From assembly GCA_017630035.1 (NCBI GenBank), contig JAGBWA010000070.1:1-46682 (forward strand): 46,682 nt of DNA. The letters run 5' to 3'. The translations under genes were made by a program, and so were the position numbers. Origin of the DNA: Bacteroides sp. (GTDB lineage Bacteria; Bacteroidota; Bacteroidia; Bacteroidales; Bacteroidaceae). Shown in pieces: positions 40,312 through 46,682 of this stretch; the first letter of the stretch is position 1; each line of letters opens with the position of its first letter. The notes beneath the pieces were generated by a model. It saw only the letters and a program-made list of their open reading frames with translations. It ran no database searches and was not told where the DNA came from.

Positions 40312-40947
40312 ATGAATAAGAAGCCGAAATACTATGTGGTGTGGCAAGGTGTAGAACCTGGTATTTACGAAACATGGGAAGAGTGCCTGCTACAAACCAA
40401 AGGATTTGCCGGTGCCAAATACAAGTCGTTCGAGAGCATGCAAGAAGCCGAAGAGGCCTTTGCATCTTCGCCATACGATTATGTAAAACCAAAAGCGGAA
40501 AAGACCACTCCTGCGCGAAGAAAGGATGCTCCCTTGCCGCCCGAGGTGTTGGAGAATAGCTTGGCCGTAGATGCGGCTTGTAGTGGAAACCCCGGACAGA
40601 TGGAGTATAGAGGAGTGCATGTAGCAAGTCGTCAGCAGATTTTCCACTTTGGCCCGCTATATGGCACTAATAATATAGGAGAGTTCTTGGCAATAGTGCA
40701 TGGCTTGGCTTTGTTGAAGCAGAAAAATATTCAAATGCCTATTTATAGCGATAGCGTAAATGCAATAGGTTGGGTAAAGAAAAAGCAGTGCAAAACAAAG
40801 TTGGAGCGTAATGAGAAGACCGAAGAGCTCTTCAAACTGATTGAACGTGCCGAGAAATGGCTTGCTCAGAATACATATACAACACAAATACTGAAATGGG
40901 ACACCAAAAAGTGGGGAGAAATTCCTGCCGATTTTGGTAGAAAATAA
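40312..40947 (+). CDS. Ribonuclease H with N-terminal viroplasmin/hybrid-binding domain
   Basis: The 211-residue product has two domains. Residues 5-52 form the caulimovirus-viroplasmin-like hybrid-binding domain (KYYVVWQGVEPGIYETWEEC, then GAKYKSFESMQEAEEAF). From residue 83 comes an RNase H1 fold with catalytic acids Asp87 (AVDAACSGNPG), Glu124 (NNIGEFLAIVHG) and Asp147 (IYSDSVNAIGW), and a C-terminal Asp (197 or 207). It removes RNA from RNA-DNA hybrids. The start is set by the viroplasmin domain. A CE15-like esterase gene follows after 23 bases and may share the transcript. Confidence 0.94.
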   Translation: MNKKPKYYVVWQGVEPGIYETWEECLLQTKGFAGAKYKSFESMQEAEEAFASSPYDYVKPKAEKTTPARRKDAPLPPEVLENSLAVDAACSGNPGQMEYRGVHVASRQQIFHFGPLYGTNNIGEFLAIVHGLALLKQKNIQMPIYSDSVNAIGWVKKKQCKTKLERNEKTEELFKLIERAEKWLAQNTYTTQILKWDTKKWGEIPADFGRK

Positions 40948-40970
40948 ATGTTTAACTTTTTTATATACTT

Positions 40971-42212
40971 ATGAGACACCCTATTAGATTATCTCTTAAT
41001 GTTGCACTGGGTGCAATGTTAATGCTTGTGGTATCTTGCAAGCAAGAAATTCCTTTAGTGTATGATGTAGAGAACACAGGTGCAGAATTTGCATTACCCG
41101 TGTTGCCATCGTTTGATGAATTGCCAGTGGTAGAACCGCTGACAGACCCTCTTTTGTGGTCGGATGGTAGCGGACGCGTGAAAAACTTCAAGGATTGGAA
41201 GCGTCGTCGTGCCGAAATTATCCGCGAACTTGAACATTATGAAGTAGGTGAAAAACCTGTTGTTCCTAAAGAATGTGTCGATGCAATCATGGATGGTGAT
41301 ACTTTGAAGGTGAAGGTTACCGTAAATGGTGAAGTACTCACCATCAAGGCTCCTATTTCTTACCCCGAAGGCGAAGGCCCATTCCCTGCAATCATCGGTA
41401 TTGGTTGGGGTGCAGGTAGCTTGCCATTGAGCATCTTCAAAGAACGCAACATTGCAACCATTGGCTTCAACTTCAGCCAAGTAATGTCGCACACTCAAAA
41501 GCGCGGTCAAGAACCTATCAACAAACTCTATCCCGACCAATTGGAAATGGGCTCATATACCGCATGGCCATGGGGCGTTAGCCGCTTGATTGATGGTTTG
41601 GAAATTGTAGGTGCAAGCTCTAAGATTGATACCAAGCACTTGGCAATCTCTGGTTGCTCGTTTGCTGGTAAGATGGCACTCTTTGCAGGTGCTTTCGACG
41701 AACGTATTGCGTTGACTATCGCACAAGAACCCGGTGGTGGTGGTGCAGCTGCTTGGCGCGTATCAGAAACATTGGGTAATGTAGAAACACTTGGCAGAAC
41801 CAACTACTCTTGGTTTAAGGAAAGCATGATTCAATTTAAGGAAGAAAATGTAGCTCGTCTTCCTCACGACCACCACGAACTTTGTGCATTGATTGCACCA
41901 CGTGCTTTGTTGGTATTGGGTAACCCCGACTATGAATGGTTGGCCGACGAATCGGGCTATGTATCATGTCAAGCTGCACGCAAAGTGTGGGAAACATTCG
42001 GCATTGAAGATCGTATGGGCTTCTCGTTCATAGACAAGCATGGCCATTGCCAATTGCCCGAAGTTCAATATCCCGAAGTAGAAGCCTTTGTTGATAAATT
42101 CTTGCTTGGCAAGGAAGATGTAGATACAAATGTCACTACAGCACCAATGTTCGAAGATGTAGATTACGAACGTTGGATTAAGTGGTGGGGTACAGGAAAT
42201 CCTACTTTCTAA
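40971..42212 (+). CDS. Glucuronoyl-esterase-like lipoprotein (CE15-type alpha/beta hydrolase)
   Basis: The 413-residue product has a lipoprotein signal (ALGAMLMLVVSCKQE, Cys23). The nucleophile motif is SGCSFAGKMA with Ser230, the CE15 signature GCSxxGK. The acid is probably Glu253 (AQEPGGGGAA), 23 residues after the Ser as in characterised bacterial CE15 enzymes. The histidine lies in DKHGHCQLP (His357 or His359). CE15 enzymes cut ester bonds between lignin alcohols and 4-O-methylglucuronic acid on xylan. There is no polysaccharide utilisation locus nearby (no SusC/SusD, no glycoside hydrolase). Gly and Ala codons favour GGT and GCA far more than in adjacent rnh and msbA-like genes. It may be translated from the rnh transcript. 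Confidence 0.9.
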   Translation: MRHPIRLSLNVALGAMLMLVVSCKQEIPLVYDVENTGAEFALPVLPSFDELPVVEPLTDPLLWSDGSGRVKNFKDWKRRRAEIIRELEHYEVGEKPVVPKECVDAIMDGDTLKVKVTVNGEVLTIKAPISYPEGEGPFPAIIGIGWGAGSLPLSIFKERNIATIGFNFSQVMSHTQKRGQEPINKLYPDQLEMGSYTAWPWGVSRLIDGLEIVGASSKIDTKHLAISGCSFAGKMALFAGAFDERIALTIAQEPGGGGAAAWRVSETLGNVETLGRTNYSWFKESMIQFKEENVARLPHDHHELCALIAPRALLVLGNPDYEWLADESGYVSCQAARKVWETFGIEDRMGFSFIDKHGHCQLPEVQYPEVEAFVDKFLLGKEDVDTNVTTAPMFEDVDYERWIKWWGTGNPTF

Positions 42213-42220
42213 TGAAAAGA

Positions 42221-44059
42221 TTATCCTAACGACTGCATATCGTTCAGTCGTTTGTAATAACCGTTTTTAGCTAAAAGCTCCTCATGTTTACCGTGCTCTA
42301 CGATTTCACCATCGTAGAGCACGTAAATTTTATCGGCATTTTTAATGGTCGATAAACGGTGTGCAATAGCAATGGTGGTGCGTGTCTTCATCAATCGCTC
42401 TAAAGCCTCTTGAACTAAGCGTTCGCTTTCGGTATCCAACGCAGAAGTAGCTTCATCTAATATAAGAATAGGAGGATTTTTCAAGATAGCGCGTGCAATG
42501 CTGATGCGTTGGCGTTGACCACCGGAAAGCTTGCCGCCTCTATCGCCTACGTTGGTGTCATAACCATTCTCGGTTTCTATGATAAAGTCGTGTGCATTGG
42601 CAATTTTAGCCGCTTCAATTACTTGTTCCATTGTAGCACCTTCCACACCAAACGCAATGTTGTTGAAGAAACTATCGTTGAACAAGATGGCTTCTTGATT
42701 CACATTTCCAATCAGCGTACGTAAATCGTGTATGCGTACATCCTTAATATCAATACCGTCGATACAAATCTTTCCCGATTGTACATCGTGATAGCGCGGA
42801 AGCAAATCTACCAATGTCGATTTACCCGAACCCGATTGTCCTACCAATGCTATGGTAGAGCCTTTGGGCACTTTCAGGTTGATGTTTTTCAGTACATTGC
42901 GCGTGCCATCGTAGCTGAAAGTAATATCCTTGAATTCGATAGATTCGTTCAGCGAAGGCAATTTTTGGGGTTGTTCAGGTTCTTTAATGGGGTTATCGGC
43001 CTTAAGGATGCGGTCGATACGTTCCATACTTGCCAAACCTTTAGGGATGTTGTAACCGGCCTTTGAGAATTCCTTCAATGGGTTGATAACGCTATAAAGA
43101 ATCACCAAATAGAAGATGAACGAAGGTGCATCGATAGGGGCATTGTTGCTTAGAATAAGTGTGCCGCCAAACCATAATACGATGACGATGAGGCAAGTAC
43201 CCAAGAATTCGCTCATAGGGTGGGCCAATGCTTGGCGAGTGGCTACTCGGTTGATGGCATCGCGATATTCGTTGCTACAACGATCGAATCGCTTCGACAT
43301 TTTGTCTTCGGCAAGGAATGCTTTGATGATGCGCAATCCGCCCAATGTCTCTTCCAATTGCGACATCGTGTCGCTCCATTTTTCTTGAGCGGCCAACGAT
43401 TTACGCTTTAGTTTCTTACCTACTGTACCCATAATCCATCCCATTACTGGCACTACCAAGAGGGTAAATAGCGTAAGCTCCCAACTAATCATGATAAGTG
43501 TACCAAAGTAGGCAATAATCAAGATGGGGTTTTTCACAAGCATGTCAAGTGAACTTGTAACGCTGGTTTCCACTTCAGTAACATCCCCACTCATACGGGC
43601 AATGATGTCGCCTTTGCGCTCTTCGCTAAAGAAACCTAAGGGGAGGTGTAGCACCTTATCGTACACTTGCTTGCGAATGTCGCGTACAACACCCGTGCGA
43701 AGCGGAATCATAACGGCCGATGAAGCAAAGTAGGTAAAGGTTTTGAATAGAGTCATTACGGCAAGGAACAATCCTAACAACAAAAGTGTTATAGAAGCAC
43801 CGCGCGAAGCAATGAGTTCAGTAACATAGTAGTAGAAATTGTTGGTAGCAATATCTTTCAACCCCATGTCGGCAGTATCCCAAGGGATGAACTGATAGGT
43901 TGTGGAGTCCATCTCGAAGAGGATTTGCAAAATGGGTATGATAAGTGCAAAAGAGAATATATTCAGTATGGCCGATAATAGGTTTAGCCACATGGCACCA
44001 ATTAAATACTTCTTGTAAGGGGGAACGAAACGACGTAGTAGTTGGATGAATTCTTTCAT
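42221..44059 (-). CDS. ABC exporter, MsbA/multidrug-type half transporter
   Basis: The 612-residue half transporter starts MKEFIQLLRRFVPPYKKYLI; upstream open codons overlap the promoter. An N-terminal six-span membrane domain (about residues 15-340) is followed by an ATPase domain with Walker A GQSGSGKST at 407-415, signature LSGGQRQR and Walker B ILILDEATSALD. The organisation is that of MsbA-like lipid A/lipid flippases, and this is the commonest role for such genes in Bacteroidota, but drug export cannot be excluded. It has its own promoter box and converges on the CE15-like gene with 8 bases between stops. Confidence 0.93.
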   Translation of the reverse strand: MKEFIQLLRRFVPPYKKYLIGAMWLNLLSAILNIFSFALIIPILQILFEMDSTTYQFIPWDTADMGLKDIATNNFYYYVTELIASRGASITLLLLGLFLAVMTLFKTFTYFASSAVMIPLRTGVVRDIRKQVYDKVLHLPLGFFSEERKGDIIARMSGDVTEVETSVTSSLDMLVKNPILIIAYFGTLIMISWELTLFTLLVVPVMGWIMGTVGKKLKRKSLAAQEKWSDTMSQLEETLGGLRIIKAFLAEDKMSKRFDRCSNEYRDAINRVATRQALAHPMSEFLGTCLIVIVLWFGGTLILSNNAPIDAPSFIFYLVILYSVINPLKEFSKAGYNIPKGLASMERIDRILKADNPIKEPEQPQKLPSLNESIEFKDITFSYDGTRNVLKNINLKVPKGSTIALVGQSGSGKSTLVDLLPRYHDVQSGKICIDGIDIKDVRIHDLRTLIGNVNQEAILFNDSFFNNIAFGVEGATMEQVIEAAKIANAHDFIIETENGYDTNVGDRGGKLSGGQRQRISIARAILKNPPILILDEATSALDTESERLVQEALERLMKTRTTIAIAHRLSTIKNADKIYVLYDGEIVEHGKHEELLAKNGYYKRLNDMQSLG

Positions 44060-44079
44060 ATCTAAGCGTATTAATACGG

Positions 44080-44087
44080 CAAAAGTA
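44080..44087 (-). promoter_or_regulatory. -7 promoter box for the ABC exporter
   Basis: TACTTTTG on the minus strand, 20 bases before the ATG at 44059. Confidence 0.6.
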
Positions 44088-44130
44088 ATATCTTTTTCGT
44101 GAAACATTGGCACAAAATGCAAACTTTGTT

Positions 44131-44138
44131 TAGTTTTG
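44131..44138 (+). promoter_or_regulatory. -7 promoter box for pdxB
   Basis: TAGTTTTG, 37 bases before the pdxB ATG. TTGG at 44106-44109 is a possible -33 element. Confidence 0.55.
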
Positions 44139-44175
44139 CATGTAAAACGAGCAAATACCAAAATATTTTTGAAAG

Positions 44176-45207
44176 ATGAAAGTAATTGTTGACGATAAAA
44201 TACCTTATATCCGCGAAGCATTAACGGCATTGGTCGATGAGCCAATTTTTCTTCCTGCAACAAAGATTGATAAAGCAGTGGTGAAGGATGCCGATGCGCT
44301 TATCGTTCGAACACGCACTCTGTGCAACGAGGATTTGCTGAAGGGAAGTAAGGTGCAATTCATTGCCACCGCCACTATCGGTTACGACCACATTGATACC
44401 GATTATTGCGAAAGGGCGGGCATTGTTTGGACCAATGCACCCGGATGCAACGCTTCGTCCGTGGCACAATACGTTCATGCTTGTTTGTTACTACTGTTAA
44501 GGGAAAAAGAATTTACCCTTAAGGGAAAATCTATCGGCATAGTAGGGGTAGGCAATGTGGGACGAAAAGTAGCCAAGGTGGCCCAGCAGTTGGGAATGCG
44601 CGTTTTGCTGAACGACCCCCCTCGTCAAGCCGTGGAAGGCGATGAAGGATTTGCCTCTTTGCAACAAATAGCCGAAGTGTGCGATGTGATTACTTTCCAC
44701 ACTCCTTTGAATAGAATAGGTAAATATAAAACCTTCCATTTGGCCGATGAGGCATTCTTCCGTCAACTAAAAAAACAACCCATCCTTATCAATACATCCA
44801 GGGGCGAAGTAGTCGATGCGCAAGCTTTGTCGGATGCTTTAGATAACGGTTTGATAGCCGATGCCATTCTCGACGTTTGGGAGGGCGAACCCGACATCGA
44901 CACTACCTTATTATATAAGGTGTTTGTAGGCACCCCCCACATAGCCGGCTATTCGGCCGACGGAAAAGCCAATGCAACGCGCATGTCGCTCGATGCCCTT
45001 TGTCGCCATTTCAAGCTAAAAGGCAATTATCAAATCAACCCTCCGATGCCGGCCGACACTCCAAACGCGGCCGATTACCTGCAACTATACAACCCGATGG
45101 TGGATAGCTTGGCGTTGAAGCAACACCCCGAACAATTCGAGCTATTAAGAGGAAACTATCCTATCCGCCGCGAGCCCGATGCCTATGGCTTAAAATGGAT
45201 AGATTAA
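44176..45207 (+). CDS. pdxB: 4-phosphoerythronate dehydrogenase
   Basis: The 343-residue D-2-hydroxyacid dehydrogenase acts in the DXP-dependent pyridoxal phosphate pathway. It starts MKVIVDDKIPYIREAL, the PdxB opening. ATATIGYDHID lies near residues 65-75, the NAD motif GIVGVGNVGRKVAKV starts at 121, and INTSRGEVVDAQAL and GTPHIAGYSADGKANAT follow. The C-terminal PdxB dimerisation segment is present but short (MVDSLALKQHPEQFELLRGN), making the protein about 35 residues shorter than E. coli PdxB. Residues 108-118 (REKEFTLKGKS region) are encoded by a copy of the CCTTAAGG repeat family. Confidence 0.95.
   Translation: MKVIVDDKIPYIREALTALVDEPIFLPATKIDKAVVKDADALIVRTRTLCNEDLLKGSKVQFIATATIGYDHIDTDYCERAGIVWTNAPGCNASSVAQYVHACLLLLLREKEFTLKGKSIGIVGVGNVGRKVAKVAQQLGMRVLLNDPPRQAVEGDEGFASLQQIAEVCDVITFHTPLNRIGKYKTFHLADEAFFRQLKKQPILINTSRGEVVDAQALSDALDNGLIADAILDVWEGEPDIDTTLLYKVFVGTPHIAGYSADGKANATRMSLDALCRHFKLKGNYQINPPMPADTPNAADYLQLYNPMVDSLALKQHPEQFELLRGNYPIRREPDAYGLKWID
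44497..44530. repeat. CCTTAAGG-family repeat, copy 4, inside pdxB
   Basis: Unit TTAAGGGAAAA (44497-44507) is followed by ATTTACCCTTAAGGGAAAAT (44511-44530). The second unit matches copy 3 over 17 bases (TTTACCCTTAAGGGAAA). It is in frame and encodes residues at the surface linker just before the NAD-binding motif. Confidence 0.8.
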
Positions 45208-45324
45208 CATCAAAATTGCCTAAAAACTACCATAAAAACAGCCAGTAGTGCACAGAAAACAGCTTTTTGTGCAAGAAAATAGCATTTATTTGGATAAATA
45301 TTTGCTCAAAACAATAAATATTCA

Positions 45325-45332
45325 TTCCTTTG
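45325..45332 (+). promoter_or_regulatory. -7-like promoter box for acpP-fabF
   Basis: TTCCTTTG with TTTG at 45301-45304 (20-base spacing) as -33 element, 52 bases before the acpP ATG. The first two bases depart from TAnnTTTG (TT instead of TA). Confidence 0.5.
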
Positions 45333-45384
45333 CGGTGCAAAATTTAAGAACTAAAATTATTTACTAATTTAAAATCAAAAAATT

Positions 45385-45621
45385 ATGTCTGAAATTGCAT
45401 CAAGAGTAAAAGCCATTATCGTAGATAAATTGGGCGTAGAAGAATCAGAAGTTACAATGGAAGCAAGCTTCACTAACGACCTCGGTGCAGACTCTCTTGA
45501 CACTGTAGAGTTGATCATGGAATTCGAAAAGGAATTTGGTATCTCTATTCCAGATGACCAAGCTGAAAAGATTGGTTCTGTAGGTGATGCTGTATCTTAT
45601 ATCGAAGAGCACGCTAAGTAA
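45385..45621 (+). CDS. acpP: Acyl carrier protein
   Basis: The 78-residue acidic protein carries growing acyl chains on a phosphopantetheine arm attached to Ser37 in the motif [16 protein letters not shown]. Its length and sequence are standard. Codon choice is biased to GGT, GCA and GAA, as expected for high expression. fabF follows after 23 bases. Confidence 0.98.
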   Translation: MSEIASRVKAIIVDKLGVEESEVTMEASFTNDLGADSLDTVELIMEFEKEFGISIPDDQAEKIGSVGDAVSYIEEHAK

Positions 45622-45644
45622 TTCTAATCCCATACAGCTAAAGA

Positions 45645-46682
45645 ATGGAATTAAAAAGAGTGGTAGTAACAGGTCTCGGCGCCATTACACCCATCGGCAA
45701 CAACGTACAAGATTATTGGGACGGACTTGTTAATGGAAGAAGTGGAGCGGGACCTATTACTCATTTTGACGCATCCCTTTTCAAGACACAATTCGCATGC
45801 GAAGTAAAAGGCTTCAATGCAGCAGAATATATTGATCGTAAAGAGGCTAGAAAGATGGACCTTTACGCACAATACGCTGTAGCAGTGGCCAAGCAAGCCG
45901 TAAGCGATGCCGGTTTGGATGGTGAAGCGATTGACAAGAATCGTGTTGGAGTTGTTTTCGGTGCTGGTATCGGAGGTATCAGAACCTTCGAAGAAGAAAT
46001 TGGCTACTATGCAATGAACAAGCAAAATGGTCCAAAATTCAATCCTTTCTTCATCCCGAAAATGATTTCGGACATTGCAGCTGGTCAAATCTCTATCCTT
46101 TATGGTTTCCATGGTCCTAACTATGCTACAACATCAGCATGTGCTACATCGAGCAACGCCATTGCCGATGCATTCAACCTTATCCGTTTAGGAAAAGCCA
46201 ATGCAATCGTAACAGGTGGTGCCGAAGCAGCCATAACAGAAGGTGGTGTTGGTGGATTTAGTGCCATGCATGCCATCTCTACCCGCAACGACTCTCCAGA
46301 AACAGCATCTCGTCCATTCAGCGCAAGCCGCGACGGATTTGTGATGGGAGAAGGTGCCGGATGCTTGGTTCTCGAAGAATTGGAGCATGCTAAGGCACGC
46401 GGTGCGAAGATCTACGCCGAAGTTGCCGGTGTTGGTATGTCGGCCGATGCTTATCACTTGACAGCTACTCATCCCGAAGGCTTGGGTGCTAAATTAGTGA
46501 TGTTGAATGCATTGGAAGACGCAGAGATGAAGCCAGAAGAAGTTGATTACATCAATGTTCATGGCACATCAACACCAGTAGGTGATATTTCGGAAGCAAA
46601 AGCTATTCAAGAAGTGTTTGGCGAACATGCATATAAATTGAATATCAGTTCAACCAAGTCAATCACCGGACACTTGTTGGGA
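45645..46682 (+). CDS. fabF: 3-oxoacyl-ACP synthase II, N-terminal part (cut by window edge)
   Basis: The frame is open from the ATG at 45645 to the window end, 346 residues of an expected 415-420. The start MELKRVVVTGLGAITPIGNN is typical of KAS II. The catalytic Cys166 is in TSACATSSNAI, His306 in NVHGTSTP, and His343 in the final residues SITGHLLG, so all three catalytic residues are inside the window. It elongates acyl-ACP by condensing malonyl-ACP and lies in one unit with acpP. Confidence 0.97.
   Translation, partial: MELKRVVVTGLGAITPIGNNVQDYWDGLVNGRSGAGPITHFDASLFKTQFACEVKGFNAAEYIDRKEARKMDLYAQYAVAVAKQAVSDAGLDGEAIDKNRVGVVFGAGIGGIRTFEEEIGYYAMNKQNGPKFNPFFIPKMISDIAAGQISILYGFHGPNYATTSACATSSNAIADAFNLIRLGKANAIVTGGAEAAITEGGVGGFSAMHAISTRNDSPETASRPFSASRDGFVMGEGAGCLVLEELEHAKARGAKIYAEVAGVGMSADAYHLTATHPEGLGAKLVMLNALEDAEMKPEEVDYINVHGTSTPVGDISEAKAIQEVFGEHAYKLNISSTKSITGHLLG

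Noticed and set aside
40226..40627. Upstream extension of aroK by 134 codons
   Set aside because: Runs antisense through the RNase H gene and includes the aroK promoter; shikimate kinase begins at its own P-loop region.
45208..45384. Hairpin at 45249-45273 as pdxB terminator
   Set aside because: The stem is weak (A/T and G-T pairs) and no T run follows; not enough to call.
1..46682. Defence island, toxin-antitoxin, prophage or secretion cluster
   Set aside because: All 42 genes belong to housekeeping, metabolic or general envelope families, and no integrase, nuclease-effector or phage gene is seen.

Overview
The window reads as a stretch of core chromosome from a member of the order Bacteroidales (phylum Bacteroidota). 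Three things support this. Nearly every transcription unit has a Bacteroidota-type -7 box (TAnnTTTG) 20-35 bases before its start codon instead of an E. coli-like -10 box. Many families are typical of the phylum (S46 dipeptidyl-peptidase, DUF2851, WbqC, GIN/DUF2807, Big_5 lipoprotein with DUF3108 partner, fused SpmA-SpmB, LepB with a large insertion, OxyR-AhpC-AhpF). Exported proteins are mostly lipoproteins with short signal peptides. The genus cannot be fixed from this sequence alone. I identify 42 protein genes; uvrC and fabF are cut by the window ends. I see no tRNA, rRNA, CRISPR array, insertion sequence, prophage or integrase.

Layout. 1-5.2 kb (minus strand): uvrC (partial), apt and mnmG, with a perfect parS-type centromere site between apt and mnmG, then ybeY and a fused spmAB gene. 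5.3-6.6 kb (plus): an AlkD-like DNA glycosylase and a small DUF937-like protein, closed by a long hairpin. 6.6-7.0 kb is non-coding and repeat-bearing. 7.0-11.6 kb (plus): a compact unit of ruvB, a polysaccharide flippase and an S46 peptidase. 11.6-14.9 kb (minus): peroxide defence (oxyR, ahpC, ahpF), with two OxyR-like ATAG-N7-CTAT sites. 15.0-16.2 kb (plus): two small membrane protein genes. 16.2-21.4 kb (minus): DEAD-box RNA helicase, TlpA-like lipoprotein and PfkB sugar kinase, with a second repeat-bearing gap at 20.1-20.5 kb. 21.5-25.3 kb: an M16 peptidase convergent with an SDR-uxuA-queH unit. 25.4-28.2 kb (minus): dapB, lepB, wbqC-like. 28.3-30.3 kb (plus): DUF2851 and a polysaccharide deacetylase lipoprotein. 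30.5-37.8 kb: dus, Big_5 lipoprotein plus DUF3108 protein, cysS, mnmA and a YgjP-like metallopeptidase. 37.9-40.2 kb: GIN-domain protein, argB, aroK. 40.3-46.7 kb: two-domain RNase H, a CE15 glucuronoyl-esterase-like lipoprotein, an MsbA-like ABC exporter, pdxB, acpP and fabF.

Functional themes. tRNA modification is well represented: mnmG and mnmA act on U34, queH on queuosine at G34, and dus on dihydrouridine. DNA maintenance is represented by uvrC, alkD-like, ruvB, rnh and the parS site. Hexuronate use appears as uxuA plus its SDR partner, and possibly the distant CE15 esterase. Envelope work is covered by the flippase, lepB, the MsbA-like exporter and several lipoproteins.

The most unusual content is non-coding. 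A family of short palindromes with core CCTTAAGG appears in three intergenic gaps and once in frame inside pdxB. A second hairpin element occurs in two gaps, with a compensatory base-pair change between the copies. A third family has core CTCGTGAG. Three genes (dus, mnmA, rnh) have their -7 box only 4-5 bases before the ATG, which suggests leaderless transcripts. I found no convincing undescribed multi-gene system.
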